From NCBI GenBank assembly GCA_041166745.1, contig JBEEGH010000026.1, positions 3,320 to 67,319 on the forward strand: a stretch of 64,000 bases of DNA, read 5' to 3'. This DNA comes from DASUCS01 sp041166745. GTDB taxonomy: Bacteria > Actinomycetota > Acidimicrobiia > Acidimicrobiales > JACDCH01. Shown piece by piece: positions 25,790 to 34,577 of the stretch; position 1 is the first letter of the stretch, and every line of letters starts with the position of its first letter. Position numbers and translations under genes: made by a program. A model generated the notes under the pieces. The model was not told where the DNA came from. It made no database searches and saw nothing but the letters and a program-made list of their open reading frames with translations.

Positions 25790-27661
25790 ATGATCCAGCG
25801 TCCCCCGGCCGGCACGATCCCCGACACCCCGGGCTCCTACCAGTTCAAGGACGCCCAGGGTCGCGTGATCTACGTGGGCAAGGCCAAGTCGCTGCGGTCG
25901 CGCCTGTCCAACTACTTCGGAAACCCTTCGACCCTGGCGCCCCGAACCGCCCAAATGGTGGCGAATGCGGAGACCGTGGAGTGGATCCAGGTCCGCAACG
26001 ATGTCGAAGCGCTGATGCTCGAGCACTCGTTGATCAAGCAGCACAAGCCGCGCTTCAACGTCCGCCTCCGAGACGACAAGAGCTACCCCTTCATGGCCGT
26101 GACCATGGACGACGAGTGGCCCCGGCCGATGGTCATGCGGGGGAAGCGGCGCAAGGGCGTGCGCTATTTCGGGCCGTACGCCCACGCCTACGCCATCCGC
26201 GAGACCCTCGATCTGCTCCTGAAGATCTTTCCGGTGCGCACGTGCAGCGACAACAAGTTCGTCCATCACGAGCGGCAGGGCCGGCCGTGCCTGCTGTTCC
26301 ACATCGAGAAGTGCTCGGGCCCATGCGTCGGCGAGATCGACAAGCCCGCCTACGACGAGTTGGTCAACGAGTTGCTCGAGTTCCTCGACGGCGACACCGA
26401 CACGATCGTGAAGAAGCTCGAGGTCGCGATGCGCGAAGCGGCCGACGCGCTGGAGTACGAGCGCGCCGCCCGGTTGCGCGACCGGCTGACGTCGGTGCGC
26501 AAGGTGATCGAACGCCAGCAGATGGTGGCCGATCGCAACGAAGACCTCGACGTGATCGGTATCGCCGACGACGATCTCGAAGCGGCGATGCAGGTGTTCT
26601 TCGTTCGCAAAGGCCGCGTCGTGGGGCGCAAAGGTTTCATTCTCGACAAGGCCGAAGACCTCACCGACGCCGAGCTCGTGAGCAAGATCCTCGAAGGCCT
26701 CTACTACGAGGACCATCCGCTCGGTCCGCCCAAGCAGGTGCTCGTGCCGATCGAGCCGGACGACATCGACCTGTACCAGCGGTGGTTGACCGATTGTCGC
26801 GGCTCGGCCGTCACGATTCGTGTGCCGCACCGAGGCGACAAACGGTCGCTGCAGGAGACGGTCACGCAGAACGCGAAGGAGGAGTTCGTTCGCCATCGGT
26901 TGCGCCGCTCGTCGGATCACAGCAGCCGTGCCCGCGCGCTCAACGAGTTGCAAGACCACCTCGGACTGCCCACCGCGCCGTTGCGCATCGAGTGTTACGA
27001 CATGAGCCACATCCAAGGCTCCGACTACGTCGGCTCGATGGTCGTGATGGAAGACGCGCTGCCGAAGAAGTCGGACTACCGGCGTTTCAAGATCAAAGAC
27101 GTGCCAGGAAACGACGACTTCGCGGCGATGGAAGAAGTCCTCACGCGTCGCCTCACCGCGTACCTGATCGATCGCGACAAGCCGCCGGCCGAGAAGACCG
27201 GCCGGTTCTCGTACCCACCACAGCTACTGCTGGTCGACGGCGGCAAGGGTCAGCTCGCAGTGGCGATACGTGTGGTCGAGGAGCTCGGTCTCGCGGAAGA
27301 GATCCCGGTCGCCTCGCTCGCCAAGCGATTCGAGGAGGTCTTCGTACCCGGCCAACCCGACCCGATTCGCATTCCCCGTCAGTCGGAGGCGCTCTACCTG
27401 CTGCAACGCGTCCGCGACGAGGCGCACCGATTCGCGATCACCTACCACCGCGAGCTGCGCGGCAAGCGAATGACGAAGTCCGTGCTCGACGAGATCCCGG
27501 GGCTCGGTCCGACTCGGCGCAAGCGACTGCTCAAGGAGCTCGGCAGCATCAAGGCAGTCAAGGACGCGTCGCTCGAGGAGCTGCGGGCATTGAAGTGGCT
27601 GCCCGACGCAGTCGGCGCCGCCGTGTACGAGAAGATCCACGGGGTTCCAGCTCGCCGTTGA
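25790..27661 (+). CDS. uvrC: Excinuclease ABC subunit C
   Basis: UvrC makes both incisions in nucleotide excision repair. The 623-residue product has an N-terminal GIY-YIG nuclease (TPGSYQFKD...VIYVGKAKSLRSRLSNYF, residues 11-45), a UVR domain near residue 205-240 (EAADALEYERAARLRDRL), an RNase H-like nuclease with CYDMSHIQG near 400, and C-terminal helix-hairpin-helix motifs (EIPGLGPTRRKRLL). I chose the ATG at 25790 for this family N-terminus; upstream in-frame sequence overlaps nadA. The rapZ-yvcK-gap block follows after three unrelated genes. Confidence 0.97.
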   Translation: MIQRPPAGTIPDTPGSYQFKDAQGRVIYVGKAKSLRSRLSNYFGNPSTLAPRTAQMVANAETVEWIQVRNDVEALMLEHSLIKQHKPRFNVRLRDDKSYPFMAVTMDDEWPRPMVMRGKRRKGVRYFGPYAHAYAIRETLDLLLKIFPVRTCSDNKFVHHERQGRPCLLFHIEKCSGPCVGEIDKPAYDELVNELLEFLDGDTDTIVKKLEVAMREAADALEYERAARLRDRLTSVRKVIERQQMVADRNEDLDVIGIADDDLEAAMQVFFVRKGRVVGRKGFILDKAEDLTDAELVSKILEGLYYEDHPLGPPKQVLVPIEPDDIDLYQRWLTDCRGSAVTIRVPHRGDKRSLQETVTQNAKEEFVRHRLRRSSDHSSRARALNELQDHLGLPTAPLRIECYDMSHIQGSDYVGSMVVMEDALPKKSDYRRFKIKDVPGNDDFAAMEEVLTRRLTAYLIDRDKPPAEKTGRFSYPPQLLLVDGGKGQLAVAIRVVEELGLAEEIPVASLAKRFEEVFVPGQPDPIRIPRQSEALYLLQRVRDEAHRFAITYHRELRGKRMTKSVLDEIPGLGPTRRKRLLKELGSIKAVKDASLEELRALKWLPDAVGAAVYEKIHGVPARR

Positions 27662-27725
27662 CGAAGCGATCAGCAGCCCACTGAGTGCGGGTGCGTGGTG
27701 TCTCCAGAAGGGCAATCATGCGTGC

Positions 27726-28127
27726 ATGACTTCTGCCTCGAACGCATCCCCGGTCCGCTTCGAGGGGAGCGTTGCGGACATCGCTCGCGACTGGTCGATG
27801 AACATCAGACCTGCCCCGGGGGGACCGCCACGGCGAATCGATGGATACACAATCGGAGCGATCCCGAACATCGATGGGCCCGGACCGCATGGTGGTGAGG
27901 TCCACCCGGACGGTGACGAGTTCCTGTACGTCGTGAGCGGAACGATGGAATTGATTCTCGACGACGGTGATGAGCAGGCGGTGGGCGTCGAGACGAAGCT
28001 GCTGCTTCGGTCCGGCGACGCGTACGTCGTGCCACGCGGCGTTTGGCACCGGCTCGAATCGGTCGAGCCCAGTTACCTCATCCATGTCACACCTGGCCCG
28101 AATGGTGGCCATCGACCGCTTCGTTGA
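27726..28127 (+). CDS. Small cupin-domain protein
   Basis: The 133-residue protein is a single cupin barrel. It shows the two metal-binding motifs: HGGEVHPDGDEFLYVVSG around residues 58-75, and GDAYVVPRGVWHRLE around 98-112. Small cupins bind a metal and serve as enzymes or sensors, so no substrate can be named. It stands alone between uvrC and a methyltransferase with its own ATG and no evident ribosome binding site. A different cupin-like gene lies at 60920. Confidence 0.75.
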   Translation: MTSASNASPVRFEGSVADIARDWSMNIRPAPGGPPRRIDGYTIGAIPNIDGPGPHGGEVHPDGDEFLYVVSGTMELILDDGDEQAVGVETKLLLRSGDAYVVPRGVWHRLESVEPSYLIHVTPGPNGGHRPLR

Positions 28128-28155
28128 ACGACCCGGGGGAGGTCAGACTGCGAGC

Positions 28156-28902
28156 ATGAGCGGGCACGAACCCTGGACGGGCTGGGAGAGTGACGACGTT
28201 GCCCGTTGGTGGCAAGCGGGATTCACCGAGGGCGCCGATCCGGAGTACGAGGAACAGATCATCCCGATGGCGGTCGAGTGCCTCACCGGCGCCAGGCGAA
28301 TCCTCGACATCGGCTGTGGTGAGGGTCAGATCGCGCGGGTCGCGCGATCGATCGATGGCGTAGAGCGAGTCGTCGGGGTCGACCCGACGGCCGCGCAACT
28401 CGACGCCGCCCGTGAGCGCGGGGGAGGGATCGCGTACGCGAGAGCGAGTGCGGCCGCGCTGCCGTTCGCGGAGGCCTCGTTCGACGCGGCTGTCGCGTGC
28501 TTGGTGTTCGAACACATCCAAGAGGTTGACGCCGCGATCGCCGAAGTCGCGCGCGTCCTGAAACCTGGCGGACGGTTCGCATTCTTTCTGAATCATCCCT
28601 TGCTCCAGACACCGAACAGCGGGTGGATCGATGACCACGTGCTCGATCCACCGGAGCAGTACTGGCGCATCGGGCCCTATCTCCAGGAGGACGAGACGCT
28701 GGAGGAGGTGGAGAAGGGCGTCTTCATCCCGTTCATCCACCGACCGTTGAGCCGCTACGTGAACGCCTTGATCGCGAACGGTCTCGTGCTGACGCGGATG
28801 GAGGAGCCCGCTCCGCCACCCGGCTTCATCGCTCGAGCGGAGGAGTACGCGGACGCCATCACGATTCCTCGACTGCTGCTGCTGGAGACGACTCGGACGT
28901 GA
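28156..28902 (+). CDS. Class I SAM methyltransferase (UbiE-like)
   Basis: This 248-residue protein has motif I ILDIGCGEGQIA near residue 49, motif II VVGVDPT, and the later motif ARVLKPGGRFAFFL near 135, all typical of UbiE/Methyltransf_11 enzymes. The ATG at 28156 is preceded at six bases by CAGACT, close to the TANNNT boxes of leaderless genes here. Longer in-frame readings overlap the cupin gene. Its 3' end overlaps the convergent membrane protein by 44 bases. The acceptor is unknown. Confidence 0.78.
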   Translation: MSGHEPWTGWESDDVARWWQAGFTEGADPEYEEQIIPMAVECLTGARRILDIGCGEGQIARVARSIDGVERVVGVDPTAAQLDAARERGGGIAYARASAAALPFAEASFDAAVACLVFEHIQEVDAAIAEVARVLKPGGRFAFFLNHPLLQTPNSGWIDDHVLDPPEQYWRIGPYLQEDETLEEVEKGVFIPFIHRPLSRYVNALIANGLVLTRMEEPAPPPGFIARAEEYADAITIPRLLLLETTRT

Positions 28903-29944
28903 GCACCCGACCGAACAGCACGACGAACCCGAGCGCATACAGCGGGAGCAGCACTCGGGCGAAGAACTGCCAGTTGCTCCACACGTACTCGCTGAGGAAC
29001 GCTGCGAACGCCCCGAACATCAGGACGACCTTGCTCAGCACGTCGTCGCGGTTGATGAATGCCAGAAGCGCCAGCAGGGCACCGACCACTGCATAGGGAG
29101 CGACGGTGCCCAACGGCGCGTGCCGGAGTGCGCCGACGAGTCCTTCGAAGGGAACGGCGGTCAGCGCCGGATTCGCCGATCCGAGGCTGCCCTGTCCGGA
29201 ATCCGTCGGCCAGGCTCCGAAACGGGCGTGCACCACGACCAGCCAGGCGACCCAGGGCAACGCCGATGCCGCGAGCATCGCGGTGTCGCGGAACCGCCGC
29301 TGTGGCAACGCGACCAGCGCGAGTACCGCGGGCACGAGCAGATACGTCTCGCGGGCCAGGCCGGCCAGCGCAAACAGCACGACGGCAACGACGGTCCGTC
29401 GATTGGTCGGGGGTGTCCACGCGATCAGCCCCCAGACGACCAACGCGAGCCCGAGGACTTCCGGGCCGAAGTACTCGAGCGAGGCGTACGTCCCGGGCAG
29501 CAGGAGAAGGCCGACGGCGAGCCACGGGTTGCACCGACGTCGCTCGAGCAGCGTCGCGAGGCCCGTGGCCGCGGCCGCGACGGCGAGCACGAACAAGATC
29601 GCGAGCGCCGGCGGCACCCAACCCGAGCGGCCGAACGATCCCATCCAGGCCAAGTAGCTGAGCAGCGGACGTTGCGCGCGATACGCGGCCTCGCCCCGAG
29701 ACGTGAAGTCGTCGGGCCGTGACAGCGAGGGATCTCGTGCGAGCGTGGCGAACGCTTGCCCATCACTTTGGATGAGCAGGATCTCGAGACCGTCGTGCAG
29801 CACACGGTGGTCGTAGCTGTGGACGAACGCCCCTTGGGAGATCGGGGCGAGGCGGGCGGCGCCGACGGTGATGATGCCGATCACGATGGCCGCGAGGACC
29901 GCGGTGGTGATGCCGGCTGCCACGCATCGCTTCGTGGCGAGCAC
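28859..29944 (-). CDS. Polytopic membrane protein related to the one at 9247-10347
   Basis: The 361-residue protein has about ten hydrophobic segments and repeats the extracytoplasmic signatures of the gene at 9247: DGQ at residues 61-63 and YRAQR at 88-92. They belong to the same uncharacterised, possibly GT-C-like family. I start it at the GTG at 29944 because TACGGT lies exactly six bases upstream (29956-29951), as at other leaderless genes; a TTG at 29992 would overlap rapZ. It ends inside the convergent methyltransferase gene. Confidence 0.6.
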   Translation of the reverse strand: MLATKRCVAAGITTAVLAAIVIGIITVGAARLAPISQGAFVHSYDHRVLHDGLEILLIQSDGQAFATLARDPSLSRPDDFTSRGEAAYRAQRPLLSYLAWMGSFGRSGWVPPALAILFVLAVAAAATGLATLLERRRCNPWLAVGLLLLPGTYASLEYFGPEVLGLALVVWGLIAWTPPTNRRTVVAVVLFALAGLARETYLLVPAVLALVALPQRRFRDTAMLAASALPWVAWLVVVHARFGAWPTDSGQGSLGSANPALTAVPFEGLVGALRHAPLGTVAPYAVVGALLALLAFINRDDVLSKVVLMFGAFAAFLSEYVWSNWQFFARVLLPLYALGFVVLFGRVLTSESSPAAAVEES

Positions 29945-29950
29945 GACGAC

Positions 29951-29980
29951 ACCGTACCGAGCGACCCCACTGGGTACGGT
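29951..29980. promoter_or_regulatory. Divergent -10 boxes for the membrane gene and rapZ
   Basis: TACGGT occurs on both strands: minus at 29956-29951 (six bases before GTG 29944) and plus at 29975-29980 (eleven bases before the rapZ ATG). With one adjoining base each they form an 8-base inverted repeat 14 bases apart (ACCGTACC and GGTACGGT). The minus-strand site fits leaderless transcription precisely. Confidence 0.5.
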
Positions 29981-29991
29981 GACGGGCAGCA

Positions 29992-30840
29992 ATGAGTGAG
30001 TTCGTCGTCATCACGGGGCTGTCGGGCGCGGGACGTTCGCAGGCGGCCGATCATCTCGAAGACCTCGGTTGGTTCGTGATCGACAACGTGCCGGCCGCGC
30101 TCATCCCGAAGCTCGCAGAGCTGGTCGCGGATCCGGGGAGCACACACGAGCGCGCCGCGCTGGTGGTGCGGAGCGGCGACTACGACGAGGAGATCCGTCC
30201 CGCGCTCGAGGCCTTGCGGGAGACCGCTCAGCGCGTGCGCATCCTGTTTCTCGATGCCGACACCGACATCCTCGTGCGCCGCTACGAGGGCAGCCGCCGC
30301 CGTCATCCCATCAGCGGCTCGAGCTTGTCCGACAGCATCGAACGCGAGCGCCGGATGCTGGAGCCGCTCAAGGAGCAGGCCGACGTCGTCGTCGACACCA
30401 GCGAGCTCAACGTCCACCAGCTGCGGGCGTGGATCGTCGAGCTGTTTGCGGCGGATGCGCTCGATGCGGGGTTACAGGTGAGTGTGGTGTCGTTCGGCTA
30501 CAAGCACGGCCTTCCACTCGATGTGGACATGGTGTTCGACTGTCGCTTCCTCCCGAACCCGCACTGGGTGGACGACCTTCGCCCGCTCACCGGCCGCGAT
30601 GAGCCCGTTCGCGACTACGTCCTGGGCCAACCTGAAGCCCGCGATTTCCTCGAGCGGCTCGATTCGCTCTTCGGTCTGCTCGTGCCGGCGTTCGTCCGGG
30701 AAGGCAAGTCCTACCTCCGGATCGCGTTGGGGTGTACGGGTGGACGCCATCGGTCGGTGGTGATCGCGGAGGAGCTTGCCGGTCTTCTGCGGGCGCACAA
30801 CCTCGATCCCGCCGTCCTGCACCGCGACGTCGACCGATGA
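29992..30840 (+). CDS. rapZ: RNase adapter / nucleotide-binding protein RapZ
   Basis: The 282-residue product belongs to the RapZ/YvcJ family. It has an N-terminal P-loop GLSGAGRS (residues 9-16) and the conserved C-terminal domain with DCRFLPNPHW, and ends near CTGGRHRSV. The invariant P-loop lysine is an arginine (R15), as in other actinobacterial RapZ proteins I know of. In enterobacteria RapZ guides RNase E to a small RNA that controls amino-sugar synthesis; its actinobacterial role is less clear. yvcK follows with a four-base overlap. Confidence 0.93.
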   Translation: MSEFVVITGLSGAGRSQAADHLEDLGWFVIDNVPAALIPKLAELVADPGSTHERAALVVRSGDYDEEIRPALEALRETAQRVRILFLDADTDILVRRYEGSRRRHPISGSSLSDSIERERRMLEPLKEQADVVVDTSELNVHQLRAWIVELFAADALDAGLQVSVVSFGYKHGLPLDVDMVFDCRFLPNPHWVDDLRPLTGRDEPVRDYVLGQPEARDFLERLDSLFGLLVPAFVREGKSYLRIALGCTGGRHRSVVIAEELAGLLRAHNLDPAVLHRDVDR

Positions 30841-31643
30841 GGGTTGTCGCCATCGGTGGAGGCCACGGTCTCGCGGTCACCCTGCGGGCCGCGTCCACCT
30901 ACGCCGACTCGCTGACCGCGGTCGTCACGGTGGCCGACGACGGCGGGTCCAGCGGACGTCTCCGTGATGTCACTGGCCTCCCAGCGATGGGCGACATCCG
31001 CCGGTGCCTGTCCGCCCTGGCGCAGCCGCCGGCGCTCGGTGAGGCGTTCGAGCATCGCTTCACCGGTGCGCTCAACGGCCATGCGCTCGGCAACCTCGTG
31101 ATCGCCGCTCTCGCGCAGCGGGTCGGGTTTCGGGCCGCCATCGACGAGCTCGCACGCTTGCTCGCCGTACCGGCGCGAGTGCTCCCCGCAACCGAGGAAC
31201 CCGTCGAGCTCGTCGCCATGACCGGCGACGGCATCGTGCACGGCCAAGTGGCGATCCAGCAGTCGACCGGGGTGAAGCGAGTGAGCCTCGAGCCATCCGA
31301 TCCGAAGGCCGATCCAGACGCCGTCGCCGCCATCGAGCTCGCGGATCAGATCGTCATCGGCCCGGGTTCGTTGTTCACGAGCGTCCTGGCCGCCCTCGCG
31401 GTCCCCGGCATCCGAGACGCGGTCGCGCGAAGCAGCTCGCCCGTTGTGTATGTGGGCAACCTGCGGCCGCAGATCCCAGAGACGAACGGCTTCGCGTCGG
31501 CTGCTCACGTGGAGGCGCTGCACGACCACGGCGTCGAGCCAGACGTGGTGATCGCCGATCCGGGTCTCGCCCGCACGGACGGGCGGGCGCACGACCCGAC
31601 CTTGCTGGCACAGGCCCTTGTTGGGTACGCCAAGCCCGTCTGA
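30837..31643 (+). CDS. yvcK: YvcK/CofD-like gluconeogenesis factor
   Basis: This 268-residue protein starts RVVAIGGGHGLAVTLRA and has the family motifs VTVADDGGSSGRLR and GDIRRCL, then ALNGHALGNLV and IGPGSLFTSVL. YvcK proteins are needed for growth on gluconeogenic carbon sources and for cell-wall homeostasis, and bind UDP-sugars. Its ATG overlaps the rapZ stop (ATGA). In most Gram-positive genomes yvcK is followed by whiA; here gap follows after 40 bases. It is shorter than the roughly 320-residue firmicute form. Confidence 0.92.
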   Translation: MRVVAIGGGHGLAVTLRAASTYADSLTAVVTVADDGGSSGRLRDVTGLPAMGDIRRCLSALAQPPALGEAFEHRFTGALNGHALGNLVIAALAQRVGFRAAIDELARLLAVPARVLPATEEPVELVAMTGDGIVHGQVAIQQSTGVKRVSLEPSDPKADPDAVAAIELADQIVIGPGSLFTSVLAALAVPGIRDAVARSSSPVVYVGNLRPQIPETNGFASAAHVEALHDHGVEPDVVIADPGLARTDGRAHDPTLLAQALVGYAKPV

Positions 31644-31644
31644 G

Positions 31645-31672
31645 TAGGGTCGAGAGGCACGCTCTGAGGAGG
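31645..31672 (+). promoter_or_regulatory. Predicted promoter and strong ribosome binding site of gap
   Basis: TAGGGT at 31645-31650 begins two bases after the yvcK stop and can serve as a -10 box. GAGGAGG at 31666-31672 is a near-perfect Shine-Dalgarno sequence 11 bases before the ATG. gap thus has a leader, unlike many genes here, which fits high expression of the glycolytic operon. Confidence 0.5.
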
Positions 31673-31683
31673 CAAATCAGCAC

Positions 31684-32697
31684 ATGACGATCCGCGTCGG
31701 CATCAACGGTTTCGGGCGCATCGGGCGCAACTTCTTGCGGGCGGCGAAGCAGCGCGGCGCCGACATCGACTTCGTTGCCGCCAATGAGCCGTTCCAGTCC
31801 ATCGGGCTGGCGGCCCATTTGATGAAGTACGACACGATCCTCGGCACGTGGGACGCCGACATCGAAGCCCTCGACAACGGCATCAAGGTCAACGGCGACA
31901 CGCTCAGCATCCTCACCGAGCGTGATCCGAAGGCGTTGCCCTGGGGAGAGTTGGGCGTCGACATCGTCATCGAGTCGACCGGGGTGTTCAGCGATCGTGA
32001 CAAGGCGGCCCAACATCTCGATGCCGGCGCGACGCTTGTCATCGTTTCCGCGCCGAGCACCGGTGCCGATGCCACGTTCGTCGTCGGCGTGAACGACGAC
32101 ACCTTCGACCCGGCGAAGCACAAGGTGGTGTCGAACGCGTCGTGCACGACCAACTGCTTCGTACCGATGGTCAAGGTGCTCGACGATGCCTTCGGCGTGA
32201 AGCAGGGCCTCATGACGACCGTGCACGCCTACACCGCCACCCAGGCGATCGTCGACGGGCCCAGCAAGGATCTGCGCGAGGCACGGGCCGCCGCGCTCAA
32301 CATCATCCCTTCGTCGACAGGGGCGGCCCGGGCGACGGCCCTCGTGCTCGAGTCCATGAAGGGCCGCCTCGACGGTCAGTCCCTGCGGGTGCCCGTGGCC
32401 GACGGCTCGATCACCGACTTCACCGCGATCCTCGACCGTGAGGTGACGAAGGACGAGATCAACGACGCGTTCCGCGCCGCGGCCGAATCCGGCCCGCTGT
32501 CGAAGGTGCTCGTGTACAACGAGGCACCAATCGTGTCGTCCGACATCGTCGGGAGCCCCGCGTCGTGCACGTTCGACGCGCCGCTCACCATGGCGATGGG
32601 CAGCCTGGTCAAGGTCATGGGCTGGTACGACAACGAATGGGGCTACTCGAACCGCCTCGTCGACATCACCGAGATCCTCGGCGCCAAGCTCAAGTAA
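31684..32697 (+). CDS. gap: Glyceraldehyde-3-phosphate dehydrogenase
   Basis: The 337-residue enzyme oxidises and phosphorylates glyceraldehyde 3-phosphate with NAD. It shows the N-terminal nucleotide motif GFGRIGRN (residues 8-15), the catalytic Cys in SNASCTTNC near 153, and the substrate segment SSTGAARATA. The C-terminal WYDNEWGYSNR is intact. It opens the gap-pgk-tpiA operon; pgk starts three bases after its stop. A strong Shine-Dalgarno sequence precedes the ATG. Confidence 0.98.
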   Translation: MTIRVGINGFGRIGRNFLRAAKQRGADIDFVAANEPFQSIGLAAHLMKYDTILGTWDADIEALDNGIKVNGDTLSILTERDPKALPWGELGVDIVIESTGVFSDRDKAAQHLDAGATLVIVSAPSTGADATFVVGVNDDTFDPAKHKVVSNASCTTNCFVPMVKVLDDAFGVKQGLMTTVHAYTATQAIVDGPSKDLREARAAALNIIPSSTGAARATALVLESMKGRLDGQSLRVPVADGSITDFTAILDREVTKDEINDAFRAAAESGPLSKVLVYNEAPIVSSDIVGSPASCTFDAPLTMAMGSLVKVMGWYDNEWGYSNRLVDITEILGAKLK

Positions 32698-32700
32698 CGG

Positions 32701-33792
32701 GTGTCGCTTCCGCAGCTGGAGGACCTGCCCTCCGTCGATGGGAAGCGCGTCCTGCTGCGCGCCGATTTCAACGTCCCGCTGGAGGCGGGCGAGATCACCG
32801 ACGACCTTCGCATCCGCGCGGCCCTGCCCACGATCGAGTGGCTGCAGGATCACGGCGCGCACGTCACGGCGTGCACGCACCTCGGCCGGCCGAAGGGCAG
32901 ACCCAACGAGAAGTACTCGGTCGAGCCCGTGCGTCAGCGGTTGGCCGAGCTCGCGCCAGGAGTCGAGCTCCTCGACAACCTCCGGTTCGATGCCGGCGAG
33001 GAAGGAAACGATCCGGCATTCGTCCAGCAGCTCATCAAGGGCTTCGATGTCTACGTCAACGATGCCTTCGGCGCTTCGCATCGCGCCCACGCGTCGATCG
33101 TCGGCCCCCCTCAATTCCTGCCGAGCGCGGCGGGGCGCCTCCTCGCCCGCGAGGTCGACGTGCTCCTCGGCTTGCGGAACGAGCCACGCCACCCGTTCGT
33201 TGCGGTGCTCGGCGGATCAAAGGTCTCCGACAAGCTCGGGGTGATCGACGCATTGCTCGAGATCGTCGACGAGCTCGTCATCGGTGGGGGCATGTGCTTC
33301 ACCTTCCTCGCAGCGCAGGGTCACCAGATCGGCGACTCACTCTGCGAGCGAGATCAGATCGAGACGTGCCGGCGTCTGCTCGAACAGCCGAAGCCCATTC
33401 ACCTACCGAGCGATGTCACCGCGCTCGGGCCCGCCGACGAGATCCGCCAAGCCGGCGTCGACCTTCCGGCGGGATGGAAAGGTCTCGACATCGGCCCGGG
33501 TTCTGCCGCAGCCTTCAGTGACGTGATCCTCGATGCCCGCACCGTGTTCTGGAACGGCCCGATGGGTGTCTTCGAAGACGATCGGTTCGCCGCCGGCACG
33601 CGCACCGTCGCGCAGGCGGTCGTCGACACCAAGGCATTCACGGTCGTCGGTGGTGGTGACAGCGCCGCCGCGCTCGCGCAGTTCGGCATGGCCGACGGTG
33701 TCGACTGGATCTCCACCGGCGGCGGCGCGTCACTCGAGCTCCTCGAGCTCGGCGACCTACCAGGATTGCAAGCGTTGCGAGGTGAGCCGTGA
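32701..33792 (+). CDS. pgk: Phosphoglycerate kinase
   Basis: This 363-residue enzyme makes ATP from 1,3-bisphosphoglycerate. Family motifs are present: LLRADFNVPL near residue 18, CTHLGRPKG near 58, the hinge GGSKVSDKLGV near 170, NGPMGVFE near 285 and GGGDSAAAL near 318. It is about 30 residues shorter than typical bacterial Pgk, with shortened loops rather than a missing domain. Translation starts at GTG 32701, three bases after gap. Its stop overlaps the tpiA GTG. Confidence 0.97.
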   Translation: MSLPQLEDLPSVDGKRVLLRADFNVPLEAGEITDDLRIRAALPTIEWLQDHGAHVTACTHLGRPKGRPNEKYSVEPVRQRLAELAPGVELLDNLRFDAGEEGNDPAFVQQLIKGFDVYVNDAFGASHRAHASIVGPPQFLPSAAGRLLAREVDVLLGLRNEPRHPFVAVLGGSKVSDKLGVIDALLEIVDELVIGGGMCFTFLAAQGHQIGDSLCERDQIETCRRLLEQPKPIHLPSDVTALGPADEIRQAGVDLPAGWKGLDIGPGSAAAFSDVILDARTVFWNGPMGVFEDDRFAAGTRTVAQAVVDTKAFTVVGGGDSAAALAQFGMADGVDWISTGGGASLELLELGDLPGLQALRGEP

Positions 33793-34577
33793 GCAAAGCC
33801 GATTCGAGAAAGCCGCTGATCAGCGGCAACTGGAAGATGCACCACAACCACTTCGAGGCGATCCAGACCGTCCAGAAGCTCGCGTTCTTGTTGGCGAAGG
33901 ACGACTACGACGCGGTTGACGTGTCCGTTCATCCGCCGTTCACCGACCTGCGGTCGGTGCAGATCACGCTGGCCGATCAGAAGGCCACCGACATCAACCT
34001 CGGCGCGCAGAACTGTCATTGGGAGGAGAAGGGCGCGTTCACCGGTGAGATCAGCCCGGCCTTCCTCGCGAAGCTCGACTGCACGTACGTCATCGCTGGT
34101 CACTCGGAGCGGCGCCAACTGCTCGGAGAGACCGACGAGATGGTGCACAAGAAGGTGCAGTCGATCCTTCGTCACGAGATGACGCCGATCCTGTGCGCGG
34201 GGGAGACGCTCGACGAGCGCGAGGCCGGCTCGACCGAAGCAAAGGTCGTCGGCCAAGTCGAACGCGGGCTCGCCGGGCTCAAGGGCGAACAGGTCGCGGG
34301 CCTCGTGGTCGCCTACGAGCCCATCTGGGCGATCGGGACCGGCCGCACCGCGACCCCCGACGATGCACAAGGGATGTGCGCGCTGATCCGATCGACGGTC
34401 GCAGCCGGGTTCGGGGCCGAGGCGGCCGCGAGTGTTCGCATCCAGTACGGCGGCTCGGTGAAGTCGGACAACATCGCCGAGCTGATGGCGCAGCCCGACA
34501 TCGACGGCGCCCTCGTTGGAGGGGCCAGTCTCGATGCCGATGAGTTCGCCCGCATCGTCCAGTACCGCCAGCGCTGA
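33789..34577 (+). CDS. tpiA: Triosephosphate isomerase
   Basis: The 262-residue enzyme interconverts dihydroxyacetone phosphate and glyceraldehyde 3-phosphate. Visible features are the N-terminal GNWKMHHN with the catalytic Lys, the catalytic His in VIAGHSERR near residue 99, and YEPIWAIGTGRTA with the catalytic Glu and flexible loop near 175. The C-terminal phosphate-binding QYGGSVK is present. It starts at GTG 33789, overlapping the pgk stop by four bases, and ends the glycolytic operon. No clear terminator follows. Confidence 0.97.
   Translation: MSKADSRKPLISGNWKMHHNHFEAIQTVQKLAFLLAKDDYDAVDVSVHPPFTDLRSVQITLADQKATDINLGAQNCHWEEKGAFTGEISPAFLAKLDCTYVIAGHSERRQLLGETDEMVHKKVQSILRHEMTPILCAGETLDEREAGSTEAKVVGQVERGLAGLKGEQVAGLVVAYEPIWAIGTGRTATPDDAQGMCALIRSTVAAGFGAEAAASVRIQYGGSVKSDNIAELMAQPDIDGALVGGASLDADEFARIVQYRQR

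Noticed and set aside
25663..27684. Plus-strand reading frame of 673 codons overlapping uvrC in another frame
   Set aside because: uvrC in its own frame has all family motifs; the alternative is Arg-rich and without recognisable domains.
31375..33192. Minus-strand reading frame of 605 codons opposite gap and pgk
   Set aside because: It is antisense to two highly conserved glycolytic genes and shows no domain or ribosome binding site.
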